NCBI RefSeq assembly: GCF_000753715.1
Contig: NZ_JPER01000001.1
Coordinates: 868,001-932,000, forward strand
Source of the DNA: Pseudidiomarina salinarum
GTDB taxonomy: Bacteria; Pseudomonadota; Gammaproteobacteria; Enterobacterales; Alteromonadaceae
DNA: 64,000 nt
Reading direction: 5' to 3'
Below the pieces are notes generated by a model that saw nothing but the letters and a program-made list of their open reading frames with translations, did not search any database and was not told the origin of the DNA. This document shows, piece by piece, positions 55,852 to 64,000 of the stretch. The translations under genes were made by a program, and so were the position numbers. Position 1 is the stretch's first letter. Each line of letters starts with the position of its first letter.

Positions 55852-56455
55852 TCTGCAACGTCCGGTAGCCTGCCCACAATCGCGTCAGGGCGGTCAGCCA
55901 GCACAAACCCGCAAACAACAAGGCGGTAAACCAGAACCACTGCGGCCACAGGCAGAAAATGACAAAAGCCGCTATAGTCTCGAACCCTTCAGTGAGGCCG
56001 CCCATGTAGTGCAGCGACTTATTCGGGTAGCTGGGGTTAACAATGCCCCGCTTGTTCGCCAGCACCGCAAACGCCAGAAAGGTGGCGCCGGTCCCCATAA
56101 AGGTCAGCATTAAAAAGCCCGCCGCCACCGCATTCTGCTGGATGTCAGCAAGCAAAAAACCAAACGGAATGGCTGAATAGAAAATGAAATCAAGGCTGAT
56201 ATCCAGATAGCCGCCGGCATCACTTGTTTGGGTAATACGCGCTACGGCACCGTCCAGGCCATCACTAATCCGGTTGATCAGAATCAGCACCAGTGCCAGG
56301 GTGTACTGCTCGTAAGCCAACGCAGGTACTGCCAGGATGCCGATCACAAAGCCGGCAATAGTCACCTGATCCGCGCTGATGCCAGCTTTCACCAGGGGCC
56401 GTGCACAAGCCTTTAAAAGCGGTCTGATAGTGCGTGAAAGGACGGGATCAAACAT
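55820..56455 (-). CDS. ynjF: CDP-alcohol phosphatidyltransferase family protein (YnjF-like)
   Basis: It has the CDP-alcohol phosphatidyltransferase signature DGLDGAVAR...GGYLDISLD, spaced as in the family, and about six membrane segments in 211 residues. E. coli YnjF, of unknown product, lies in the same cluster as ynjBCD, as here. The ATG at 56455 has GGAGGC just upstream and overlaps the ynjD stop by 8 bases. It is the last gene of the minus-strand operon. ynjE, the sulfurtransferase gene between ynjD and ynjF in E. coli, is missing. Confidence 0.87.
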   Translation of the reverse strand: MFDPVLSRTIRPLLKACARPLVKAGISADQVTIAGFVIGILAVPALAYEQYTLALVLILINRISDGLDGAVARITQTSDAGGYLDISLDFIFYSAIPFGFLLADIQQNAVAAGFLMLTFMGTGATFLAFAVLANKRGIVNPSYPNKSLHYMGGLTEGFETIAAFVIFCLWPQWFWFTALLFAGLCWLTALTRLWAGYRTLQTNLSLDPGKE

Positions 56456-57104
56456 CGCGCGCCTCCGGCCAGTACAATTTGTTTGCGTCAGCGGGAATAT
56501 CATCCTGATCATGGCTGACTACTATGGTCGCCACGTCTTGTTCGGCCAGCTGGCTATAAGTCCACTCTCTGATCCTGGCCCGCAGGCGTGCATCCAGGGC
56601 GGCGAAAGGTTCATCCAGCAACATCACTCGCGGCTTGTTCAATAAGGCCCGCAGCAGGCCTATCCGGGCTCGCTGGCCACCACTGAGACTGGTTACCGCT
56701 GCAGTGGCATATTTGCTCATCTGAATCGCCCGTAACTGCTCCATCACCCATTCCGTCTGTTCTGCCGCTGACAGCGCGCGTTGCTCTGCCGGTAAACCAA
56801 AGCGTAGGTTATCAAGCACATTAAGATGGGGAAATAACAGGACATCCTGAAACAGGATCCCAATTTTTCGTTGCTCAACGGGTAACCGCTCAACACTGAC
56901 ACCATCCACGAAGATAGAGCCGGCGGTACGCACAAAATGCTGTTGCTCACCGATAAGCCAGCGCAATAAGGTTGATTTACCACTGCCGCTAGGCCCCATA
57001 ATCCCCAATACCTCACCGGCATTCACCTGTACGGCTGGCAATTCAACCCGGTGATCCGGCCAGCGCATACTGATATCACTGGTGCTTAATACGGTATTAC
57101 TCAT
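56448..57104 (-). CDS. ynjD: ABC transporter ATP-binding protein YnjD
   Basis: The 218-residue ATPase subunit has Walker A GPSGSGKST (37-45), Q-loop LFQDVLLFPHLNV, signature SLSGGQRARIGLLRALL, Walker B VMLLDEPFAALD and switch SHDQDD. The family is that of thiamine/iron/sulfate-type importers. The ATG at 57104 shares one base with the ynjC stop (TAATG), and GGAGAGC is its ribosome binding site. It energises YnjC. Confidence 0.92.
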   Translation of the reverse strand: MSNTVLSTSDISMRWPDHRVELPAVQVNAGEVLGIMGPSGSGKSTLLRWLIGEQQHFVRTAGSIFVDGVSVERLPVEQRKIGILFQDVLLFPHLNVLDNLRFGLPAEQRALSAAEQTEWVMEQLRAIQMSKYATAAVTSLSGGQRARIGLLRALLNKPRVMLLDEPFAALDARLRARIREWTYSQLAEQDVATIVVSHDQDDIPADANKLYWPEARDV

Positions 57105-58696
57105 TATTGCTCTCCTGCAGAACTGCCGCGCTGCCATGTCAGGCCAATCAATACACCGGTGGCGAGCAGCCACTGCATTAATGCGTAAATCGCCGCCAGT
57201 TGCGTGTTTATGCCACTACTGGCCGCCATCAGATCCGTGGTGACGGTAGCTACACGCCCGCCGCCCAGAATTAGCGTCGGTACATACTGCGTAATACTGA
57301 TAACCATAGCCAGTGCCAGACTCAGATACAAAGGGCCTGCCAACAGTGGCCGTTTTACCCGCCACCAGCTCCGCCAGAAGCTGTAGCCTAACGCCCTGGA
57401 TACCAGCAGATAGCGTTGATCGAACGCTTGTTCCTGCGGTGCCAGCACCAGATAAGCATAAGCCACTGAAAACGGAATATGCGACCAGATCACCCAGATC
57501 CAGTAGCCAACCGGGCCAGTATAGCTAATGGCGTGTTGCCAGCTAAGAACCAGCAGAACCTGTGGAATAAACAAGGGAAGCAGAACCCATAACCCCAGGT
57601 AGCGCCACTGATATTTGCGCCTTAATTCCAGCAGCACAATGACCAGAAGCACACTGAATAAGCCCACTATCGCCGCAATGGCAAAGGCATTGATAACACC
57701 GGGCCATATATACTGCCATTCCTGCAGCCAGCCCTGCAAAGTCCAGTCTGCAGGCAACAGAGCCGGGTAAAACCAGCCCCGGCTAACGGATTGTGCTACC
57801 AGCGCCGCTAACGCAAGCAGCCCCAGTATCTGAGTCAGCAACGGCAGCGATCGTAATCCTTGTAACAGCTTCAGTGTCGTACGCTCTACTGCTGTTACCG
57901 AACTGGCGAGACGCTTGCGCGACCACTGACGAAACAGGTACTCCTGAGCAATCACCCCGAGGCATAACGCACCACTTAATACCAGTAGCAACAAGCCTCC
58001 GGTATACGCCAGTTGGCGTGCCTCAGGAGTGAAATTCAGCTGCCACTCAAACACCTGCACGGCCAGAGTCGACGGTAGGTTCGGCGCCGCCAGCAAAGCG
58101 ATATCGATAACACTGAAACTATAAACCGCCACCACCATTAACGGAAAACGAAGCCGCTTGAGCAACGCTGGCATAACAATCAACCACCAGGTTTTAGTTT
58201 TACTATGGCCCTGACTCTGTCCGATCAGCAGCCATTTCTGATGCGGTATCTGCTGCAGCGCGCGATGGCTCATGAACAGTAAAAAGGGAATTTCTTTAAG
58301 CAGCAGAATAACTATAAAGGTCAGCAGATACTGACGATCAAAGAGATTGACTTCAATCCCCGGCAGCAAGCGCCATAGCCAGCCAGTGGGGGTGATTAAC
58401 CAGAGAATACCGACGGTAAATGCCAGATTGGGGATGGCGATAATACTGCGCAGGCCTTTGCTGGAAATAGAAAAGCTGGAAACCATCACCACGAGTGTGG
58501 CGGTAACGGTAACCACTACCGCCACCAATAAGCCCTGCCAAACCATAGCGGGCAAACCGGGATAGCGGAATAAGGCTGTCAGGTTCAGCAACTCTGCGCT
58601 AAATAATATCCCGGTCAGAGCCGCGATGAGCGGCAATCCCAATCCTAGCAGTGCAAGCGTGAGTCCGCCCTGGCCTTTTACCTGATCAATCCTCAT
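57104..58696 (-). CDS. ynjC: ABC transporter permease YnjC
   Basis: This permease has two fused BPD_transp_1 units in 530 residues with about 12 membrane segments, like YnjC and ThiP. The ATG at 58696 overlaps the ynjB stop by four bases (ATGA). Each half has an EAA-like loop toward the cytoplasm, seen for example as IGQSQGHSKTKTWWLIVMPALL and SRALGYSFWRSWW. It forms the channel with two YnjD subunits. Confidence 0.9.
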   Translation of the reverse strand: MRIDQVKGQGGLTLALLGLGLPLIAALTGILFSAELLNLTALFRYPGLPAMVWQGLLVAVVVTVTATLVVMVSSFSISSKGLRSIIAIPNLAFTVGILWLITPTGWLWRLLPGIEVNLFDRQYLLTFIVILLLKEIPFLLFMSHRALQQIPHQKWLLIGQSQGHSKTKTWWLIVMPALLKRLRFPLMVVAVYSFSVIDIALLAAPNLPSTLAVQVFEWQLNFTPEARQLAYTGGLLLLVLSGALCLGVIAQEYLFRQWSRKRLASSVTAVERTTLKLLQGLRSLPLLTQILGLLALAALVAQSVSRGWFYPALLPADWTLQGWLQEWQYIWPGVINAFAIAAIVGLFSVLLVIVLLELRRKYQWRYLGLWVLLPLFIPQVLLVLSWQHAISYTGPVGYWIWVIWSHIPFSVAYAYLVLAPQEQAFDQRYLLVSRALGYSFWRSWWRVKRPLLAGPLYLSLALAMVISITQYVPTLILGGGRVATVTTDLMAASSGINTQLAAIYALMQWLLATGVLIGLTWQRGSSAGEQ

Positions 58697-59784
58697 CGCT
58701 GATAGCGTTCCAGCCATTGCTGCTCAATCAGCCTTAACCAGTCAACATGAGGCTCTGACTGCGCCGAAAACAACTGCAGTGCCTGCGGCCCGCTGTCGTT
58801 CAGCTCAATAACCGGTGGGTCGCCCCATCCCGCCGGATCCATTTTCTTCAACTGCGCCCGCTCGCTTAGCAGAAAATTAATAACCTGTAACGCCTCAGGT
58901 TGATGCGGGCTGGCGGCCGGTATTGCCAGATAATGGCTGTTGGTGATCGCCGCGGATCCAAGCGTGGTGGCAGTAACTGAGGCAGGCAGTCGCTGCTGCC
59001 GCTGCGCTACCGTCAATTCCTGCGGATTAAAACTCACCGCCATATCAAGCTGGCCATTCGCCAGCAGTTGCTGTTGAACCACTGCTGAGCCGGGGAAATC
59101 TCTGCCCTGTCGCCATAATAGCGGGTGCAATGCATCGAGATAGCGCCACAACGGCGCTAGCAGTTCGCGCGCGGTGTCAGGGTCCGGACTTGTATACAGG
59201 CGCTCATCCTGATTATTCAGGCTGATCAACACACTCTTAAGGAAGGTTGTGCCGTGGAATTCCGGAGGCTTCGGATAAGTCAGGCGTCCGGGGTGTTGCT
59301 GCGCGTACGTTAAAATCTGTGCCGGATCAGGCTCGGCTGGCAAGGTGTTCTCCCGAACTAACAGGTGAAACTGCCCTACCCCCCAGGGTAATTCATAGCC
59401 ATCTACAGCAACGCCGAAATCAGTTCGCCAGTTCAGCTCAGGATTAATTGCCGCGGCGTTATCAACCCGGGCGGGAAGATCACCTAACAATTTACCGGCC
59501 CGTTTCAGTGCGTGAAAATTTTCACCGTTGATCCAGAGTAAATCAATAGCGCTGGAGCCGGCATCTTCATTGAGTAAGCGGGCAACGGCTTCGCTGATGT
59601 CGCCAACCTTTACATGAATGAGTTCAATGTCGTGTCGTTCTTTCAGCTCATCAGCGGCCCAGCGCAGATAATTATTCACTTCACTGGAGCCACCCCAGGC
59701 ATAAAAGTACACCTGCGCTGCTACCCCTTTGCTGGCAAGCAACAGCACACAACATAATAAAACCTTAATTAACCTCGACGCCAT
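58693..59784 (-). CDS. ynjB: ABC transporter substrate-binding protein YnjB
   Basis: This periplasmic binding protein has 363 residues from the ATG at 59784, with a signal peptide ending near VAA. It opens with VYFYAWGGSSEVNNYLRWAADELKERHDIELIHVKVGDIS and has IDLLWINGENFHALK, as in E. coli YnjB, whose ligand is unknown. Upstream codons back to 59805 lie inside the previous gene. It overlaps that gene's end by 16 bases and is coupled to ynjC by ATGA. Confidence 0.9.
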   Translation of the reverse strand: MASRLIKVLLCCVLLLASKGVAAQVYFYAWGGSSEVNNYLRWAADELKERHDIELIHVKVGDISEAVARLLNEDAGSSAIDLLWINGENFHALKRAGKLLGDLPARVDNAAAINPELNWRTDFGVAVDGYELPWGVGQFHLLVRENTLPAEPDPAQILTYAQQHPGRLTYPKPPEFHGTTFLKSVLISLNNQDERLYTSPDPDTARELLAPLWRYLDALHPLLWRQGRDFPGSAVVQQQLLANGQLDMAVSFNPQELTVAQRQQRLPASVTATTLGSAAITNSHYLAIPAASPHQPEALQVINFLLSERAQLKKMDPAGWGDPPVIELNDSGPQALQLFSAQSEPHVDWLRLIEQQWLERYQR

Positions 59785-61934
59785 CGGTGAAACCGCTCCA
59801 ACCATTTCAGTAAACGCTCTGGCTGATTTGCCCGGCGCCAGTTCCCTGCAACATATTTATTGGCTTCCGACATGGTCGGGTAGATATGTATGGTGCCCAT
59901 TATTTTCTTCAGGCCCAGATCATGTTTCATTGCCAGAATAAACTCACCCACCATATCGGCGGCGTGATGACCAACCAGGGTAGCGCCAAGGATTTTATCG
60001 CTGCCTGGTTTGGTCAGCACTTTTACCAGACCCTTAGCCTGCTGATCAGCGATGGCCCGATCCAGGTCGCTGATGTCATAGGTGGTTAAGTCATAATTAA
60101 TGTCCTGATGCTTTGCTTCCTGCTCCGTAAGGCCGACGGTGGCCACTTCAGGATCAGTAAAGGTGGCCCAGGGAATGACCTTGTAATCCACCTTAAATTT
60201 CTTGAACGGATCAAATAAGGCGTTGACCGCTGCGTACCAGGCCTGATGGCTGGCGGTATGGGTAAACTGATAAGGTCCGGCAACATCGCCAACCGCATAA
60301 ATAGACGGCGAGCTGGTCTGTAAAAAGTCATTGGTACGAACCGTATTATTTACTTCGACGCCAATATCACTCAGGCCATAGCCCTCGAGATTTGCCTTGC
60401 GTCCAACCGCTACCAGCAACTGATCGTAATCCAGCAGTTGCTGTTCTTCATCACTGTTCTCAATACGTAATCGGGGCTTACCATCATCGTCCTGCTCAAC
60501 GGCAACAGCTTTCCAGCCCAGCATCAGTTTGATGCCGTCCGCTTCAAATTGTGAACGCACCAGATCAGCTACATCAGGATCTTCCTTGGGCAGCAGTTGC
60601 GACTGCGCTTCCACAATAGTTACCTCAGAACCAAGTCGGGCAAAGGCTTGCGCCAGTTCCGCGCCGACCGGTCCGCCGCCCATCACGACAAACTTTTTCG
60701 GTAACTCGGTAAGCGACCAGATGGTTTCGGTGGTTAAATAACTGGTATCTTCAAGGCCGTCAATTGGCGGAATAAATGGCCTGGCGCCGGTTGCCAGTAC
60801 AATATTACGGGCGGTACGTGTGGTTTTTGAACCATCGCCGGCCGTAATCTCAACTTTCCAGGGCGACACCAGTTGCGCGCGCCCAATTTCAACATTGACG
60901 CCCAGGGATTCATAACGCTCAGGCGAGTCATGGGGGGCGATATCCTTAATCACCTGGTGCACAGATTTCATCACGGCACCAAAATCGACCCCATCCGCCG
61001 TGACTGACACGCCCTGCTCGTTTAATCGCAGCGCTTCATGGCGGCCGTGGGCGATGTGCAATAGAGATTTTGATGGCACACAGCCGGTATTCAGACAGTC
61101 GCCGCCCATTTCATTTTGTTCAACCAGGGTCACTTTGGCTTTAATTGCCGCCGCTATATAGGCACTTACCAGCCCGCCGGAGCCGGCGCCGATAACCAGT
61201 AGGTTATCATCAAACTTTTTGGGTTTCTGCCAGTGGCTGACCAGCTTGCGTTGCTTGATAAAATTAACCAGCCACTTGGCTATTAACGGGAATATCGCCA
61301 GCAAGCCAAAGCTAATGATTAGTTCCAGGGAAAAAATATCGCCGAGTTTATCAACCTGCGCCAGTTGGGTACCGGCATTCACATAAACCGCCGTTCCTAA
61401 CAACATACCGACCTGGCTTACCCAGTAGTAAGTCCATAACCGGATGCGGGTCAGCCCCATTACCAGATTAATAATCCAGAACGGAAATACCGGTACCAGA
61501 CGTAAGGTGAGTAAATAGTATTTGCCATCGCGGTCGATGCCTTTATTAATCGCCTTCAGGCGTTTGCTAAAGCGTTCTTCTATCCAGTCACGCAATACGT
61601 ACCGGGCACTTAGAAAGGCCAGGGTGGCACCAAAGGTAGAGGCAAATGAAGCAAGCAACAGGCCCCACCAGAGTCCGAACAGCGCTCCTGCCCCCAGGGT
61701 CATCACTGCGGCCCCCGGAACCGACAAGGCAGTAACAATCACATAGGCGACAAAGTAGCCAGCAAATAGCATCAGCCAGTGCGTCTCTTTCCATTCAGCC
61801 AGGGTTTGTTGGTGTTCCTTTAGTTTATCCAGCTCCAGATACTGATGCAGATCAAAACCAAAGATAACGGCAACCAAGGCGGCAATAACAGCAACAATAA
61901 TCAGCTTGGTGGACGATCCAGTTGTTTTTTTCAT
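59769..61934 (-). CDS. TVP38/TMEM64 (VTT) membrane domain fused to FAD-dependent disulfide oxidoreductase
   Basis: The 721-residue protein joins a VTT/DedA-like membrane part (about 8-230, VPGAAVMTLGAGALFG and RLVPVFPFWIINLVMG) to a mercuric reductase/lipoamide dehydrogenase-like part (about 240-721). FAD motif IGAGSGG (248-254), redox cysteines C280 and C285 in GGDCLNTGC, an NADH-binding MGGGPVGAELAQAF stretch, IYAVGDVAG, and the His-Glu pair in HIYPTMSE (683-690) are all present. The reductase should face the cytoplasm. It lacks a heavy-metal (HMA) domain. It lies 22 bases after the TonB receptor and overlaps ynjB by 16 bases. Confidence 0.92.
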   Translation of the reverse strand: MKKTTGSSTKLIIVAVIAALVAVIFGFDLHQYLELDKLKEHQQTLAEWKETHWLMLFAGYFVAYVIVTALSVPGAAVMTLGAGALFGLWWGLLLASFASTFGATLAFLSARYVLRDWIEERFSKRLKAINKGIDRDGKYYLLTLRLVPVFPFWIINLVMGLTRIRLWTYYWVSQVGMLLGTAVYVNAGTQLAQVDKLGDIFSLELIISFGLLAIFPLIAKWLVNFIKQRKLVSHWQKPKKFDDNLLVIGAGSGGLVSAYIAAAIKAKVTLVEQNEMGGDCLNTGCVPSKSLLHIAHGRHEALRLNEQGVSVTADGVDFGAVMKSVHQVIKDIAPHDSPERYESLGVNVEIGRAQLVSPWKVEITAGDGSKTTRTARNIVLATGARPFIPPIDGLEDTSYLTTETIWSLTELPKKFVVMGGGPVGAELAQAFARLGSEVTIVEAQSQLLPKEDPDVADLVRSQFEADGIKLMLGWKAVAVEQDDDGKPRLRIENSDEEQQLLDYDQLLVAVGRKANLEGYGLSDIGVEVNNTVRTNDFLQTSSPSIYAVGDVAGPYQFTHTASHQAWYAAVNALFDPFKKFKVDYKVIPWATFTDPEVATVGLTEQEAKHQDINYDLTTYDISDLDRAIADQQAKGLVKVLTKPGSDKILGATLVGHHAADMVGEFILAMKHDLGLKKIMGTIHIYPTMSEANKYVAGNWRRANQPERLLKWLERFHRWRRG

Positions 61935-61956
61935 AATTTAGTCTGCTATCTGATCC

Positions 61957-64000
61957 TTAAAAACGCTGCGTCAGGGTTACTTCAAAGTGCCGGGGCAACT
62001 CCGGGAAAACCAGGGTTGAACCAAAATAGCCGCCTTCGAAAACCGGCGACCAGTTATCCTGGTCGGTGACATTAAACACATCCAGGCGGATTCGGGTTCG
62101 ATCATTGTTCAGAAGAAACTGCGCAAAGAGGTTCAGCGTATGTTGTTCGCGAATCCGCACTTTATTCAGGTAATCAAGCTTATAGTCGCCACTGTAACTC
62201 AACTGACCACCGACTTCCCAGGCTTCTGAAAGCTGATAGCCAAGTGCCATGGCGGCGGTATGGTCGGGCTGCCCCTGAGCGCGAGCCGACGATGCCGGAA
62301 AAAACGCGAAATTCGGCGCGCCCACGCCAGTTCCCTGCACAATATCAGGCCGTGAGTTATCAAAAGCATCGTAGACCTGGCGTGAATCCTGGAAGCTGGC
62401 TGATTCATCATAGCGGGCATCCAGATAGGTATAACCAAGGCTCAGCCACAACGCATCCTGGGTATAGAACAGCTGACTTTCAAAACCGCGGTTCTTTATT
62501 CCTGAGTTACTGCCATCGCGATTACGCAGGCTCCGGGTTTGTTCAAATACCGCAGCATCCAGATACCAGGGCGAATTAGCGGGAGCGTATTTATAGCCGA
62601 GTTCAACTGCTTCGTTTTCGGTCGCGAAATTCAACGGATTGATTTGCTGGTCAGCACCCAGCACCGTGCCGCCGGCCATACTATTGGAAGTCGACTCAGT
62701 ATAATTCGTACTCAGGTAAAAGGTACTGTCAGGATTAAGGCTATAACTCAGGCTCGCCTGCGCCCCATAAAGCCATTCAGAATGGCTATCCTCGGCCGGT
62801 GTTACACCCGCTGGCGCTATGGGATCACGCGCTGTTACATCATACCAGTCGGCCCGGAGACCAACCTGCAACAGCCAGTCCACACTAAGCGGCTGCTCAT
62901 GTTGGACAAAAACACCCAGCTGATAACTAGTCGAGTCGGTGGTATCAGACAAATTAAAATCACCGGCACCATCGCCATCAATATCATACTGAGTACCCGG
63001 CGATACCCAGACATCTGGACGCAGCTCGACCAGACGCGCTTTCTGCGCTGCTGTCAGCGGAATCCGACGATTGCTCAGCGGACCGGTCAGATCAACTGGC
63101 AAATCTGCCTCGGTGGTAAACTGGCTGAAACCCAGCACGTCATTGTACCGCAGGTTGCCGCCAAACCAGCTTACCTGCCCGGGTGCCCATTCCCGCTGCC
63201 AGGTACTGCGCGTTTCAAATGTTGTAGCACCGTCAATAATTTCTACAAAACTGTTCTGCGCGATCTCTTCCCGCTCTAAATGCTGAAAATAGGCGGTCTG
63301 GGTAAATTCCCAGCCATCCCCCAGATCACGCTGGTAGTCACCGAACAGCAGATAGGTCTGCGCATTATTGATATCAAGTGGATCGGTATAAACCTGGCTT
63401 CTGGGTATTTTCACCTGCCCGGTGGGGCTGACCACTGCAAAAGCGCCGGGAACGGTCGAACCATTGGGCTGCACGCCCTGCCCCTGCACATACCAGCCGT
63501 GGTCAATTAAATCCTGGGTAGGCCGGTTCAGACCGGCATTATCGGTCCAGTCGACATCGTAAAACTCGGCGTGCAAATTCAGCTCAGAGGACGCATCCGG
63601 CAACCAGCGCCAGGCCAGATAGATATTGTCACTGTCATAACCGGCATAGTCATAGAAACTGTCTTCGCGCACCACTTCCACGCTCGCTCGCAGGGCTTGC
63701 TTACCGTTATCGAGTACCTGATTCATGTCCACCTGCGCGCGGTACTGCTGCCACCGGCCAGCTGAAAGTTGCACTATGTTGTCCGTTTCCTGCAGCTGCG
63801 CCTGCTTTGGCTGCAGGTTTACAAAGCCCCCGGTACGCTGGGTACTGCCCAGAATCACTGGCGCCACGCCCCGCACCACATCGACCTGGGCCACACTGTT
63901 AAACGACAGCGGAATGCCAAGCCCGTTATTACCGCCCTGCCGGCGCATCCCCAGCTGGAATATTTCTCCCAGCTGACCACGGATAGTAGGCAGACTTGGC
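61957..64000 (-). CDS. TonB-dependent receptor (5' end outside the window)
   Basis: The visible 681 or so codons cover part of the plug (PTIRGQLGEIFQLGMRRQGGNN...FNSVAQVDVVRGVAPVILGSTQRTGGFVNLQPK) and the whole beta-barrel, ending in VTLTQRF with the C-terminal Phe typical of BAM substrates. The reading frame is open to 64000; the Met at 63948 is internal. The first plug residues, TonB box and signal peptide are beyond the edge. The ligand cannot be told from the sequence; the plug resembles ferric chelate or other catecholate-type receptors. It stops 22 bases before the TVP38/FAD gene on the same strand, so it leads, or belongs to, the ynj-type operon. Confidence 0.9.
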   Translation of the reverse strand, partial: PSLPTIRGQLGEIFQLGMRRQGGNNGLGIPLSFNSVAQVDVVRGVAPVILGSTQRTGGFVNLQPKQAQLQETDNIVQLSAGRWQQYRAQVDMNQVLDNGKQALRASVEVVREDSFYDYAGYDSDNIYLAWRWLPDASSELNLHAEFYDVDWTDNAGLNRPTQDLIDHGWYVQGQGVQPNGSTVPGAFAVVSPTGQVKIPRSQVYTDPLDINNAQTYLLFGDYQRDLGDGWEFTQTAYFQHLEREEIAQNSFVEIIDGATTFETRSTWQREWAPGQVSWFGGNLRYNDVLGFSQFTTEADLPVDLTGPLSNRRIPLTAAQKARLVELRPDVWVSPGTQYDIDGDGAGDFNLSDTTDSTSYQLGVFVQHEQPLSVDWLLQVGLRADWYDVTARDPIAPAGVTPAEDSHSEWLYGAQASLSYSLNPDSTFYLSTNYTESTSNSMAGGTVLGADQQINPLNFATENEAVELGYKYAPANSPWYLDAAVFEQTRSLRNRDGSNSGIKNRGFESQLFYTQDALWLSLGYTYLDARYDESASFQDSRQVYDAFDNSRPDIVQGTGVGAPNFAFFPASSARAQGQPDHTAAMALGYQLSEAWEVGGQLSYSGDYKLDYLNKVRIREQHTLNLFAQFLLNNDRTRIRLDVFNVTDQDNWSPVFEGGYFGSTLVFPELPRHFEVTLTQRF

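Noticed and set aside
62539-63279. 246-codon open frame antisense to the TonB receptor
   Set aside because: No family features, and the receptor on the other strand is unambiguous.

Overview
The window looks like a piece of a gammaproteobacterial chromosome, most likely from the order Alteromonadales and plausibly the family Idiomarinaceae. Three things suggest this. The order crcB-rarA-lolA-ftsK-lrp-(ald)-trxB-aat-infA-clpA-clpS-cspD-yejKLM is a gammaproteobacterial core order, known from E. coli and Shewanella. There are many exported peptidases (DUF885, two M28, one M14), as expected of amino-acid-eating marine bacteria. The bphO plus phytochrome-diguanylate cyclase pair resembles the PadC system described from an Idiomarina strain. 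The genus assignment is inference. The window is gene-dense and has no gene-free stretch above 300 bases. I see no insertion sequence, CRISPR array, rRNA or prophage.

Layout. (1) 1-14.8 kb: housekeeping core, with fluoride channel, RarA, LolA, FtsK, Lrp/alanine dehydrogenase, thioredoxin reductase, the N-degron pair Aat and ClpS/ClpA, IF-1, CspD and the YejKLM set. Two REP-like palindromes lie between infA and clpA, and one of them codes the end of ClpA. (2) 14.9-17.7 kb: tRNA-Pro(GGG), then a red-light module (heme oxygenase plus phytochrome-GGDEF). (3) 17.8-28.4 kb: beta-CASP nuclease-like protein, DbpA helicase, DUF885 lipoprotein, YaeQ, a GTPase/DUF3482-DUF2868 pair and an ABC exporter. 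(4) 28.5-31.5 kb: a CstA-family transporter broken by one frameshift, a small protein ending in Cys-Cys and a cysteine-free ArsA-like ATPase, packed as one operon. (5) 31.5-51.3 kb: membrane proteins, peptidases, an AcrAB-type RND pump behind an AcrR-like operator, SelO, a YvcK-like protein, Dcd and Mrp. (6) 51.4-55.9 kb: metG, rlmI, hinT and a fatty-acid-hydroxylase-type gene. (7) 64.0-55.8 kb, minus strand: TonB receptor, TVP38/FAD-disulfide reductase fusion and ynjB-ynjC-ynjD-ynjF.

The strongest candidates for undescribed biology are the last cluster, which reads as a complete outer-membrane-to-cytoplasm uptake route with its own membrane-bound oxidoreductase and unknown substrate, and the cstA/CC-tail/ArsA-like operon. 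The DUF2868-DUF3482 GTPase pair and the GTAG-headed REP elements come next.
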